Below are positions 18,503 to 26,461 of a DNA stretch of 44,890 nt, piece by piece. The stretch lies in NCBI GenBank assembly GCA_039933315.1, contig JBDTOI010000013.1, positions 1-44,890 of the forward strand, written 5' to 3'. A model generated the notes under the pieces. That model was not told the DNA's origin. It was given only the letters and a program-made list of their open reading frames with translations, and searched no databases. Position 1 is the first letter of the stretch. Each line of letters starts with the position of its first letter. This DNA is from DASXRU01 sp039933315 (GTDB lineage Bacteria > Acidobacteriota > Blastocatellia > Pyrinomonadales > Pyrinomonadaceae). The position numbers were made by a program, and so were the translations under genes.

Positions 18503-18530
18503 AAAAAAAGGCCGCTCAACTTGAGCGGCC
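18503..18530 (-). terminator. Rho-independent terminator of the phosphatase gene
   Basis: Read on the minus strand, a GC-rich stem (GGCCGCTCAA/TTGAGCGGCC, 18510-18530) is followed immediately by seven T residues (18509-18503). This is a textbook intrinsic terminator 28 bp beyond the phosphatase stop. The A-run on the plus strand makes it potentially bidirectional. Confidence 0.9.
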
Positions 18531-18557
18531 CTTGGTTCGAAACACGGCTGGTTAGGT

Positions 18558-19154
18558 TCAGTGGCTGGAGGTTACTGCGATGCCGGCGCTGGCTTGTTTG
18601 GCCTGGAATTGCTGCCAGTAGTCCTGGACGAAGTCGAGCTGCTTGCCATGACCGTTGCTGGTATAGAAATCGTATTGCTTCATCTCAGCGTAGGCCTGGT
18701 CATAGTTCCAGTGATCGTGGTTGAAACGGTATACGGCGGCCATGATTCCAGTGCGATGCCGTCCACCCGCGCAGTGTACGTAAAACTTGCCGGTGGCTGG
18801 GTCGTTAGCAATTTTCAAAAACGCGCTGATCTGTTCGGCGCTGGGATTCGTTTTGTCAACGATGGGAATGTTCACATAGCGCATTCCGGCGGCGATAACC
18901 GCGGGCTCTTCACGCTCCCGGGTATTGTCAGTCAAATCGATGATCGTCTTGATACCGAGTGCGGCCAGGGTTGTAAGTTCCTCGGGTTTTGGCCGGGCGC
19001 CGCGATAGAAATTCTCGTCCAGTTGGCCAAAGTTACTGATCTTGATATCGGGGAAACTGCTTTTCTTTGACTTGGCAAAAGAGAGGGTGGAAAGCACAAA
19101 AACAAGCACCAGAAAAGCAACGATCGCTGGGGAAGACTTTCTAATAAGTTTCAT
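18558..19154 (-). CDS. Exported dual-specificity-type protein phosphatase
   Basis: A 198-residue protein with GAGGAG upstream of ATG 19154. Residues 1-27 form a signal peptide or anchor (AIVAFLVLVFVLSTLSFA). The mature part begins with ENFYRGARPKPEEL, typical of the Siw14/DSP-like family. The P-loop HCAGGRHRTG contains Cys128 and Arg134 (CX5R), and Asp100 in NIPIVD is a candidate general acid. The family dephosphorylates phosphotyrosine, phosphoserine/threonine or inositol phosphates through a cysteinyl-phosphate intermediate. Export suggests a periplasmic target, such as phosphorylated sugars or extracellular proteins. The gene is monocistronic, ending at its own terminator. Confidence 0.9.
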   Translation of the reverse strand: MKLIRKSSPAIVAFLVLVFVLSTLSFAKSKKSSFPDIKISNFGQLDENFYRGARPKPEELTTLAALGIKTIIDLTDNTREREEPAVIAAGMRYVNIPIVDKTNPSAEQISAFLKIANDPATGKFYVHCAGGRHRTGIMAAVYRFNHDHWNYDQAYAEMKQYDFYTSNGHGKQLDFVQDYWQQFQAKQASAGIAVTSSH

Positions 19155-19990
19155 TCTAAATCTCCTCAGTTAAGAGTACACAATTTAACCAACTGTCGGG
19201 CCGCGAGAATTAGGGGGGGTTATTTAGCGAAACAGCACTGTCGGTGGTTACTTGACTCCGCGAGTTTCGGGGAACCAAAAGGGGGGCCAGCTACTAACTT
19301 GAATCGCCTCAAACAACCGATGATAAGACGCGAAAACTCCCTGCGTAGTTGCACCAAAATCCCTGTCAATTTGCTGTACTATTTCCGATGCTAACTCTAG
19401 CATTTACAAAGGCTTTGTGAAGCCTATAGAAGGGGTTGGCGAAGCCTAATGAAGGAGGCCGAATCCGAAGGTTTTTCGGTGCCGGTGAACAACGTGTTTT
19501 TTTGGGGCAGTGAATACTGAGAAAACACCCATTTATTTTGGGTACCGTGGCAGAGTGAGCGGGGACACTTGTTTGGATTTCCTCCGCCGATCTGAGATCT
19601 GAAATTTGAGATCTCAAATTATCTCAAACGAAAAACCATCCAAAGCGCCGTCGCTTGCGTTCTGCCGGCACACTTCAACCCGCCCGCAGGTGGTTCTGAT
19701 AAATATCGCGGGTGGTACTGACAAACCCCGGGCTTCCCTAAATGCCCGCGACTCTCCTCAAGCCTACCGACGCCCCGTTAACGCGAGTCTCCCTCAATCC
19801 CAGCGACGCCCCCGTTAATAAGACGCCCCAGTTTGTAAAGGGCTTATTTCCCCGTGAAACGAGGCCTTGAATCAAAAAGTTTCGATAAAGGGTTAACAGA
19901 ATCCAGTCTCAGCCGTCTTTATGGTAGGGCTGCAATAAAATTGCAACCTAAGCCAGCCATCCGCGTTAACTGTTTTCAAGGGAGATCGTC
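19155..19990. other. 835-bp gap with palindromes and degenerate direct repeats
   Basis: No convincing gene is present. Contents: small hairpins AGGCTT/AAGCCT (about 19410) and CCGAA/TTCGG (about 19463-19480); an 18-bp perfect palindrome at 19603-19620 (AATTTGAGATCTCAAATT) of the same GATCTGAAAT family seen at 31071-31187; and an imperfect direct repeat of about 28 bp ending CGACGCCCCGTTAA (near 19768) and CGACGCCCCCGTTAA (near 19805). Together these look like decayed repeats. The last 130 bp, with a GCAATAAAATTGC palindrome (about 19931-19943), probably holds the STAS-gene promoter. Confidence 0.4.
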
Positions 19991-20362
19991 ATGTTGAAAG
20001 TACACGCCAAAAATCTAGGCAATGTCGCTGTTCTGAGCCTGCAAGGGCGAATTGTGAACGGTGACACGGAGATTCTGCATACTGCCGTGGATGACATGAC
20101 GGACGTCAGCGCGGTCATACTTGACCTGGCACGCGTGACTACAGTTGATGCCCGCGGTCTGGGTGTGATGCTGGAATTACGCGAGCAGGCTGAAGCGAAA
20201 GGGATCCGTTTCGAACTCATGAATCTCACCCAAATGGTGGGCAAGGTGCTGGAGATTTCGCACCTGGATACTGTCTTTAAGATTAGCTCCGGGGTTGAAG
20301 TCTTTCCCACAGTCGCTCGCAGCAGGCGTGCTCCGGTAGCGGCGCTTGCGTCCTGCGCCTAG
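19991..20362 (+). CDS. STAS-domain protein (anti-anti-sigma-like), Ser replaced
   Basis: A 123-residue protein behind AAGGGAG. It is a single STAS domain: VAVLSLQGRIVNGDTE at the N-terminus, then AVILDLARVTTVDARGLGVMLELREQAEAKG and FELMNLTQMVGKVLEIS. In SpoIIAA-type anti-sigma factor antagonists the DSSGLG loop holds the serine phosphorylated by the cognate kinase. Here the loop is D53-A-R-G-L-G58, with no Ser or Thr. It therefore probably cannot be switched by phosphorylation and may act constitutively, in a partner-switching complex or as a scaffold. A ~25-residue basic/Ala tail (SRRAPVAALASCA) is outside the fold. No HATPase_c anti-sigma kinase or PP2C gene is adjacent. Confidence 0.9.
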   Translation: MLKVHAKNLGNVAVLSLQGRIVNGDTEILHTAVDDMTDVSAVILDLARVTTVDARGLGVMLELREQAEAKGIRFELMNLTQMVGKVLEISHLDTVFKISSGVEVFPTVARSRRAPVAALASCA

Positions 20363-20396
20363 CTGTTAAAAAAAAGGCGGTCAACGCAACAGGAAT

Positions 20397-20484
20397 TGTA
20401 GGGGCGTCCCTCCGGGGGCGGCCCTTTGTTTTGCTCGCTCTGACGTTTGATAAAAGGGGGCGCCCACGGAGGGACGCCCCTACA
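20397..20484. repeat. 88-bp GTAGGGGCGTCCCTCCG palindrome
   Basis: Left arm 20397-20422 and right arm 20459-20484 are inverted copies, with an 18-bp perfect outer part (TGTAGGGGCGTCCCTCCG) and a mostly matching inner part. The loop is about 36 bp. It lies between the convergent STAS and TPR genes, so it may also act as a shared transcript end. Its unit is related to the smaller hairpin at 12382-12403. Confidence 0.75.
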
Positions 20485-20534
20485 TAAAGATTACGTCGCC
20501 GCAATCAGACAGCGCCTTTAGGGAGTTTCCTGAA

Positions 20535-22280
20535 TTAACGATTTCGGTTAATGCGCGCCGAGCCCTTCGAGCTGCCGACGCGCTCCATCGCTTTCACGCC
20601 ATTGAGGAAGGCTTTGGCTTCTTCGATTTCGGGTCTCGTGCCATCAGCCTCCCGGCTCACCGCTATGAGCTTCGCGTAGTACGTCTTCGCCTTCTTCTGA
20701 TCTGCCGCAAGGTTAGCCGCCCGCGCCGCGCCATAAAGCCCGTTGAAGCGATTGGGCGCGCTGCGAAGCGAAATCTCGAATGCCTGCAAGGCCGCTAACG
20801 GTTGCTTTTGCTCTGTCAGTAGCTCGCCGAGTTGCTCGCGCGCCGGCAGAACTGCTCCCGGCGTCACCGGATGTTTGTCAGTCGCGTCATCTAACTCCGC
20901 CGCCCCTCTCATTAGCCGGAGTGCGTCTTCGTGCCTGCCTTCGGCATGGGCCAGCCAGGCCGACGCAACCTGACGCGCAATCTCAACCTGTTTGGCCCAG
21001 TCATAATCGCCTTTCACCTCAAGGAGTGCCTGCCGGATTGCGGCTAATTTCTCGACTTCCTGGCGCGCGGCAGCCGTGTCGCCGGTGCGCGCAGCCCCGA
21101 TCGCACGCGCAAAATGAATGTGGGCTTCGGCCCATTGGAAACGCTCCCAGGGAAACGATCCCAAACTACCCGGATGCAACGTCAGTTTAGCCGCCTCATC
21201 CCAGCGCCGCCGTTCGAGGGCATAGCGTGCGGGGATTGCCGCGGCGGCATGGGCAACCTTGAAACTCTGTGGCTCAACTGACCGAATCTTGTTCAACTCA
21301 TCGAGCACGCCCCATGCTTGTTTGTCCTGCCCGCTTTGCAGGTAAGCATAAGCCAGATAGTCCATCGCATGAAGCTGCTCATCCCAGGCGCCGGGCAGAC
21401 GGTTTCTGACGGCATGTGCCTTTGCCGCCGCACTGGCATCGAGGTTTGAGCGGATCGCTTCCGGCCACAAACCTAACCGCGTGAAAATGTGTGACGGCAT
21501 ATGCTGCGCGTGGGCCGATGCGGGCGCGATCTTCGCGTAGCTCCGCGCTGCGGGCAGTGCCAGATGCGCCAGGGCCGGGAAATCATAACTGTGGATCATG
21601 TAGTGAGTGACACCCGGATGCTGCGGCTCACGCGCCAGAACACTATTCAAAATCCGGGCAGCCTTCTTTTCGCTGACATAGCTCTTGTCACTCGCCATCA
21701 TCCCCGTTGCGACGAGCGTCAGCGCATAGAAGACGCCGGCCTCTCTGTCTGACGGATGGCGCCGGTAAAGCTGCTCCATCGCCCGGCTGTAAGCGAACGC
21801 CCGCTCTTTATGATTAAGCTTGTCGGAGTCTTTATAAAAAACCTCTATGGCCGCAATGTAATCTCGCTCGCGCGGAGTCCGTCCGCCGATGGTTTTTGCC
21901 TTCTCCACCGCACTTGATGCGTTCTGCAACTGGGCCTCGGTGGGCGGCGCCCAGAGGGGATGGTAGTTGCTCATGGCAATGCCCCAGTAACCCATGGCGC
22001 ATCGCGAGTCAATGACGGTAACTTCTGTGAACGCCTTTTCAGCCTCTTCATACTCGAAAGAATGTAGCCAGGCGACGGCGCGATTGAATTGCCTCCGGGC
22101 TTGCAGGTTACAGGAGATGTTGAAGTTGACCTGCCCAAGATTTTCTGAAGCGTCGTGTCGATGCTCCTCCTGGGCCTGGTGTTGGTGGCCCGCTTGCGCG
22201 CTGGCGGAGTTGGTGCGAGAGAAGGAGGCCACGAGCACGGCAGCGGCTACTAACATGGCAAACTGAAGACTGTATTTCAC
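20535..22280 (-). CDS. Exported TPR protein of unknown function
   Basis: About 581 residues. GTG 22280 is preferred because AAAGGAG lies 8 nt upstream and the product begins with a clean signal (KYSLQFAMLVAAAVLVASFSRTNSASA); the longer TTG-type frame to 22328 adds non-signal residues. A His-rich stretch (HQHQAQEEHRHDAS) follows the cleavage site. The body is alpha-helical TPR-like: NLQARRQFNRAVAWLHSFEY, YWGIAMSNYHPLW, then AKIAPASAHAQHMPSHIFTRLGLW and repeated helix pairs to the C-terminus. The HxxHxPSHIFTRLG region and two Cys (ISCNLQA, SRCAMGYW) are conserved-looking. A periplasmic scaffold or metal-associated role is possible; none can be assigned. Confidence 0.8.
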   Translation of the reverse strand: MKYSLQFAMLVAAAVLVASFSRTNSASAQAGHQHQAQEEHRHDASENLGQVNFNISCNLQARRQFNRAVAWLHSFEYEEAEKAFTEVTVIDSRCAMGYWGIAMSNYHPLWAPPTEAQLQNASSAVEKAKTIGGRTPRERDYIAAIEVFYKDSDKLNHKERAFAYSRAMEQLYRRHPSDREAGVFYALTLVATGMMASDKSYVSEKKAARILNSVLAREPQHPGVTHYMIHSYDFPALAHLALPAARSYAKIAPASAHAQHMPSHIFTRLGLWPEAIRSNLDASAAAKAHAVRNRLPGAWDEQLHAMDYLAYAYLQSGQDKQAWGVLDELNKIRSVEPQSFKVAHAAAAIPARYALERRRWDEAAKLTLHPGSLGSFPWERFQWAEAHIHFARAIGAARTGDTAAARQEVEKLAAIRQALLEVKGDYDWAKQVEIARQVASAWLAHAEGRHEDALRLMRGAAELDDATDKHPVTPGAVLPAREQLGELLTEQKQPLAALQAFEISLRSAPNRFNGLYGAARAANLAADQKKAKTYYAKLIAVSREADGTRPEIEEAKAFLNGVKAMERVGSSKGSARINRNR

Positions 22281-22322
22281 AGGTTCTTCTCCTTTCGCGG
22301 AACGCAGAAAGCAGCAGGCGAG

Positions 22323-22444
22323 ATCCACAGATTTCGCAGATTACACAGATGGTAAAAACAGGCCAACGTTCAGGATTATACACTCGATTGCCAGTGTTTC
22401 CTGCCTTAGTTCTTAATCTGCGTAATCGGTGTAATCTGCGGAGG
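22323..22444. repeat. CAGATTACACAGAT-type inverted repeat
   Basis: Left arm 22323-22350 and right arm 22413-22444 are imperfect inverted copies of a motif made of CAGATTACxCAGATT words. The element sits between the TPR gene and the flavoprotein gene. It looks like one of several short-unit palindrome families in this window. Confidence 0.6.
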
Positions 22445-22479
22445 AAAAGAATTAGGGAGGCGACCAGGGAGTGCCGCCC

Positions 22480-23826
22480 TCAGACTGCTACTGGATCTTT
22501 CTGGCGGTCTTCAAACTCCACGTACTTGGCTGAGAGAACTTCTTCGGGGTCTGCCTTTGTCAGCGCGCCGTCGATTTGTTCGTAGAGGGGTGGCGGGATC
22601 TCGGCGAACTCTGAGAGGGGACCGTAAACCTCATCCACGCCATCACGGAAGACATCGCCAATTAGAAGATTGATGATGTTGACGCGCTGTTCGGGATATT
22701 TGCGGAGGAACTGCGCAAAGCTGAAGCCATCGTTGTAGAAGGCATAGACGAGCTTGCGCATCGACTCGATGCCTTGATCGAGTTTGCCCTGGAACTGACC
22801 CAGACGCTTCGCGGAAAAGTCATCGTGCCTGAACGCATCATGGATGGCATCGGCAGCAAGCTCAGCCATCTTCAGTGCCAGCAGCACGCCGGAAGAATAG
22901 ATTGGATCGAGAAAGCCGTAGGCATCGCCGATGATTATGAAGCCGTTACCGGAGTTGAATTTCGAGCGGTAGGAGTAATCAAGGATCGAATAGATCTTAT
23001 CTACTCGCTCGCCCCCGGATATCCGACGCTGCACTGACTCGCACCGGTCAATCTCCTCGTGGTAAATCCTGGCCAGATCCTGCCCGCGATCTTTCAGAAG
23101 GTAACCGGGGTCGGCGACTATGCCGACGCTGGTGATGTCATTTTCCAGCGGGATATACCAGAACCAGCCGCCACTGCCCGGCTGCGTCCGCAGCACCAGA
23201 GTTGCTCCACCGTTAAGATCGGGTTCGCGCTGCGCTCCTTTGAAGTAGGAGTAGAGCACGGCCTTCTTGAGTTTGGGATCGCGCACACGCCAGCGGAACT
23301 TGTTCGACATCATTGCCGTTTGTCCGCTGGCGTCAACAACTACCTGGGCATTAAAACGCTGGCGTGAGCCGTCCTCCATTAGGACCTCAATACCGACGGC
23401 GCGATCACCTTCAAAGAGCACCTGCTTCACTGCGGTTCCCTGGTGGATCGCGGCGCCCTGATCGGCAGCGTGGTCGATCAACATCTTGTCAAAGTGGGCG
23501 CGGGTGACCTGCCAGGTGACGGCGCTCTCATGATGCATGGCCTCGAAGAAGTAGAAAGGTCGCGACTCTTTACCAGCGGAATTGGCAAACTGCACACTGT
23601 ATTTGCGCACGAAGGGACTGGCCTTCAGCTTTTCCAGCAATCCCATGCGCTGGAAGGTGAAATAGGTATCAGTCATCAGCGACTCGCCGATGTGATGCCG
23701 GGGAAATACTTCTTTCTCGAAGAGCGCGACACTGCGTCCCTCGCGGGACAGAATGCTGGCGACGGTGCTGCCGGCAGGGCCACCGCCGATTACGATCACG
23801 TCATAGTTATGAGTATTGGTTCCCAT
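22480..23826 (-). CDS. Flavin-dependent halogenase/reductase-like FAD protein
   Basis: A 448-residue protein. The FAD-binding GGGPAGS motif is at 14-20, GES at 47-49, and a second FAD motif is IIIGDAYGFLDPIYSSGV. A halogenase-type W221-F-W223-Y-I-P226 (WxWxIP) motif is present, which is usually taken to distinguish flavin-dependent halogenases from monooxygenases in this superfamily. The overall sequence also resembles geranylgeranyl-reductase and tryptophan-halogenase-like proteins. The catalytic Lys cannot be assigned with confidence. Its ATG lies 6 bp after the radical SAM stop, with AAGGA overlapping that stop, so the two are translationally coupled and probably act on one substrate. No separate flavin reductase is adjacent. 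Substrate unknown; halogenation is a hypothesis. Confidence 0.85.
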   Translation of the reverse strand: MGTNTHNYDVIVIGGGPAGSTVASILSREGRSVALFEKEVFPRHHIGESLMTDTYFTFQRMGLLEKLKASPFVRKYSVQFANSAGKESRPFYFFEAMHHESAVTWQVTRAHFDKMLIDHAADQGAAIHQGTAVKQVLFEGDRAVGIEVLMEDGSRQRFNAQVVVDASGQTAMMSNKFRWRVRDPKLKKAVLYSYFKGAQREPDLNGGATLVLRTQPGSGGWFWYIPLENDITSVGIVADPGYLLKDRGQDLARIYHEEIDRCESVQRRISGGERVDKIYSILDYSYRSKFNSGNGFIIIGDAYGFLDPIYSSGVLLALKMAELAADAIHDAFRHDDFSAKRLGQFQGKLDQGIESMRKLVYAFYNDGFSFAQFLRKYPEQRVNIINLLIGDVFRDGVDEVYGPLSEFAEIPPPLYEQIDGALTKADPEEVLSAKYVEFEDRQKDPVAV

Positions 23827-23832
23827 GTGTCC

Positions 23833-25149
23833 TTAAGCGTAACGAACAGTTCTCAGCTCAGGTTCAAAAAACTCCACCAGGAAGTTTTCTACTTCCAAAA
23901 GACCACGGCGCGTCAGAGTTATCTTCTCGTTTTCGCGCACGAGCATTTTCTCCGCACTCAATCGTTCATAAACCGGGCGAAACTCCTGCCAGACATCAAC
24001 CCCGAACTTGTTTTGAAAGTATGCAGTGTCAAGCCAACCGTTTTTCAGCTGCAGAATCATCTCGCGTATCAGACGCTGCTGCGGTGGCAGCGAAACAGCG
24101 CGCAACAGCGGCAATTTATCGGCGCTAAGGATGCGGACATATTCTTCGAAGTTGTGCGCGTTCTGAAAATTCACACCGTCGAAATACGAGAACGACGAGA
24201 CGCCCAAGCCGATCATGTCGCCACCGTGCCATAGAGCGTCGGTGTAAATGAAGCGGCAATGCTTCTTCTTGCTCACCAGGGTAGTGGCGCTGGCGATCTC
24301 GAAACCGTGCTCCTGGAATTGATCGAACGCATAGTTTAGCCAGTGCCGCTTTATGTCCCAACCGGCGATAGGCGAAGGGATGCCCTGGTTGAGCATGTCC
24401 TGCGAGATGACGGTGTTGTAAGGCAGCTCCATCTGGTAGATGGTCACCGAATCGGGTTCCAACTCAATTGCTCGCCGGACGGTGTCGCGCCATTTCTCTT
24501 CGGTCTCACCCATCATGCCCGAGATCAGATCGATGTTGATTTGCGGGAAATCGACTTCGCGGGACCACTCGTAAGCACGATAGATCTCCGGGGAAAGGTG
24601 GGCGCGGCCATTCGCCGCCAGGATGTCGTCATCAAAATGTTCGATACCCAGGCTCAGGCGGGTGACGCCGATCTCTTTGAGCGCTTCGAGTTTGGATTTT
24701 TGTATGGTGCCTGGCTCGCACTCGAAGGTCACTTCTTCGGCGTTGGCCCAGCTGACGTGTCGGTTCAGACCGTCAACCAGATAATGCAGTTGCTTTTCAC
24801 TAACGTAAGATGGCGTGCCGCCGCCGAAGTATGCGAATCGTAGCTGGCGTCCCTGGAAAGCGGGGCTGCGGCTGTAGATCTCGTTCTCCTTTATGAGCGC
24901 GTCGAGATAGACCTCGATCTCCGAAGCATTCTTGTCCGTATAGACTTTGAAATAGCAGAACTTGCATCGCTTGCGGCAGAAGGGAATGTGTATATAGAGG
25001 CCCAGCGGATCGTTTACGCGCGGAGGTCGGTCGAGCGCTGCCAGGGCATCGACGACAGACTCGGCGTTCCACTGTGAAAACGGCGGATAGTTCGAGACAA
25101 AATAATTGCCGACTTCGGTCCCGGTTGTTGTTGCGGCGTCGATCGTCAT
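23833..25149 (-). CDS. HemN/HemW-like radical SAM enzyme
   Basis: A 438-residue protein from ATG 25149. The radical SAM motif is C58-RKR-C62-KF-C65 (CX3CX2C), preceded by LYIHIPF. Then come FAYFGGGTPS, VTFECEPGTI, GVTRLSLGIEHFDDDIL and QINIDLISGMMGET, all HemN-family landmarks, with a HemN-type C-terminal winged-helix domain. The fourth Cys of true HemN (CX3CX2CXC) is absent, and the HNxxYW heme-binding motif of HemW is replaced by HCRFIYTDALW. So it is probably neither coproporphyrinogen dehydrogenase nor the HemW heme chaperone. HemN-like class C methylases and cyclopropanases, and anaerobic heme-degradation enzymes, share this fold. The coupled halogenase-like gene suggests a joint small-molecule modification. 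Confidence 0.87.
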   Translation of the reverse strand: MTIDAATTTGTEVGNYFVSNYPPFSQWNAESVVDALAALDRPPRVNDPLGLYIHIPFCRKRCKFCYFKVYTDKNASEIEVYLDALIKENEIYSRSPAFQGRQLRFAYFGGGTPSYVSEKQLHYLVDGLNRHVSWANAEEVTFECEPGTIQKSKLEALKEIGVTRLSLGIEHFDDDILAANGRAHLSPEIYRAYEWSREVDFPQINIDLISGMMGETEEKWRDTVRRAIELEPDSVTIYQMELPYNTVISQDMLNQGIPSPIAGWDIKRHWLNYAFDQFQEHGFEIASATTLVSKKKHCRFIYTDALWHGGDMIGLGVSSFSYFDGVNFQNAHNFEEYVRILSADKLPLLRAVSLPPQQRLIREMILQLKNGWLDTAYFQNKFGVDVWQEFRPVYERLSAEKMLVRENEKITLTRRGLLEVENFLVEFFEPELRTVRYA

Positions 25150-25529
25150 GGTCGTTCTTGTTGCGGACGGGTAGCGCTAACAGACTTTTTCAAAGACGGC
25201 TTGAGATTCTGGGGATTGGCCTCTGCCGATAGGATTGAATAAGACCAGGCGCGGGCCATTTTTGTTGTCCGCTGATAATAACAAATTACCACCACTGTGC
25301 CCGATGAGCAATTTGGGAGAGTTTGGGCACTGGTCGCTGTGTTTCTACGTTGCCGGGCGCATCAAAGTTGCAAACGCCTCAGGGACCCCTGGTGACAACC
25401 TTTATGACGGGGCCGTTGCTTTCATTAGTGAGCCTCGAGAGACGATCCGAAACATAAAGTCAGGACCATCAAGGGGTGTTCGCGGTTAGTGAAGCCACGC
25501 GACGAATATCACTCAAGTGACGGAGATTC

Positions 25530-25632
25530 GCAGGTCAGGAAGGGTGGTTTACCCCGCCTCAAGTCACACATTGGCTCAATATTGAATGGTAGTGTGAGTG
25601 GCGCGGGGGTAAACCGCACCTTCCTTACCTGC
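25530..25632. repeat. 103-bp inverted repeat in the 25150-25693 gap
   Basis: Arms at 25530-25570 and 25593-25632 (GCAGGTCAGGAAGG.. and its imperfect complement) match over about 40 bp with a short loop. The rest of the 544-bp gap shows no gene; an 84-codon frame at 25235-25489 has no Shine-Dalgarno or domain-like composition. The palindrome would form a long hairpin in RNA from either side. Confidence 0.65.
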
Positions 25633-25693
25633 AAATTGTTCAATGTTGACGAGTGACCTGGACGGTTCAGTTTTTTCGCGGTTCTCCCTGATT

Positions 25694-26107
25694 TTAGGAT
25701 TCGCCGGTCGCGTTAGTCTCACCGCTCAGAGCCGCGCGCAGGGTCGCGGGAATCTCGGTCGGCTTGCCGTTCTGTAACACTACTACCGTCATCGTTCCCT
25801 CAATAGCCAGTTCGTCATCGGCGTCGAAGACCTGATAGTCGTAGCGAAATGAGGTGCGGCCGATCTTGCCGACCGTCAACCGCAGGCGGAAGGGAGAGTC
25901 GAGCGCAAGCACGCGGAGGAACCGGCATTCAACATGTACCCGCGGAAAGTCATAACCCATACTTCGATTCATTGGCCAGGCAATGCCCCGGACGAGTTCG
26001 CTCTCGGCCTCTTCGACGATTTCGAAAATGCGAGGGAAGTGCAGGCGACCCGCAGCATCTGCATCGGCCCAACGAAGGCGACGCTTTAGTTCTATGGTAG
26101 CAGGCAT
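25694..26107 (-). CDS. 4HBT-family (hotdog) acyl-CoA thioesterase
   Basis: A 137-residue protein from ATG 26107 with AGG upstream. The 4-hydroxybenzoyl-CoA thioesterase pattern is clear: LRWADADAAGRLHFPRIFEIVEEAE, with Asp17 as the probable catalytic residue (DxxG). PRVHVECRFLRVLALDSPFRL and SFRYDYQVFD.ELAIEGTMTVVVL form the hotdog sheet. Length is typical. Such enzymes hydrolyse acyl-CoA or aryl-CoA thioesters; the substrate is unknown. The gene is a single minus-strand unit beyond the palindrome. Confidence 0.88.
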   Translation of the reverse strand: MPATIELKRRLRWADADAAGRLHFPRIFEIVEEAESELVRGIAWPMNRSMGYDFPRVHVECRFLRVLALDSPFRLRLTVGKIGRTSFRYDYQVFDADDELAIEGTMTVVVLQNGKPTEIPATLRAALSGETNATGES

Positions 26108-26461
26108 ATTTTTGTGACCTATGTTACGTTCCGATCCGTTGGAATCCGAAATTAACGGCGCACTTCTTGCCGTTTGTGTGGTAGCGTACAGACGAACAGT
26201 CGGGCATGACCTAGCCTGACATTTGTTCTGAGTCTGACGACTCTTCGAGTGAGTTCACATGAAAGATTGCATGCCCAGTTAGGTTTAAGCGCCTCTGCCC
26301 CGCCCTCAATCCTACGTCTGACGCCCTTCAGACTGCCTGGCTAGAGGAGTAGCAAAGCCTAATTCGCCCTGCCAGTTTGCTAATTAAACCAACCTTGCCC
26401 CGATTTCTTTCGTCTAAATTAGCGGAAGGCCTCATCGGAAAAATATTTAACTATTTAAAGC
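26108..26461. other. 354-bp divergent gap upstream of the repeat protein
   Basis: No gene. The 3' part is AT-rich just before the ATG (AAATATTTAACTATTTAAAG) with no clear Shine-Dalgarno. A stretch around 26350-26390 contains GCAAAGCC followed by CCCTGCCAG, slightly reminiscent of a c-di-GMP-I riboswitch 3' half, but the 5' half and tetraloop are not evident, so this is not called. Confidence 0.3.

Noticed and set aside
23833..25149. Annotation as oxygen-independent coproporphyrinogen oxidase (hemN) or HemW
   Set aside because: The fourth Cys of HemN and the HNxxYW motif of HemW are both absent, so neither symbol is justified.
25235..25489. 84-codon plus-strand frame in the gap after the radical SAM gene
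   Set aside because: No Shine-Dalgarno, no recognisable family, and adjacent sequence is palindromic repeat.
26330..26400. c-di-GMP-I (GEMM) riboswitch upstream of the beta-helix protein
   Set aside because: Only GCAAAGCC and a loose CCTGCCAG match; the GGCAAAC strand, tetraloop and receptor are not found.
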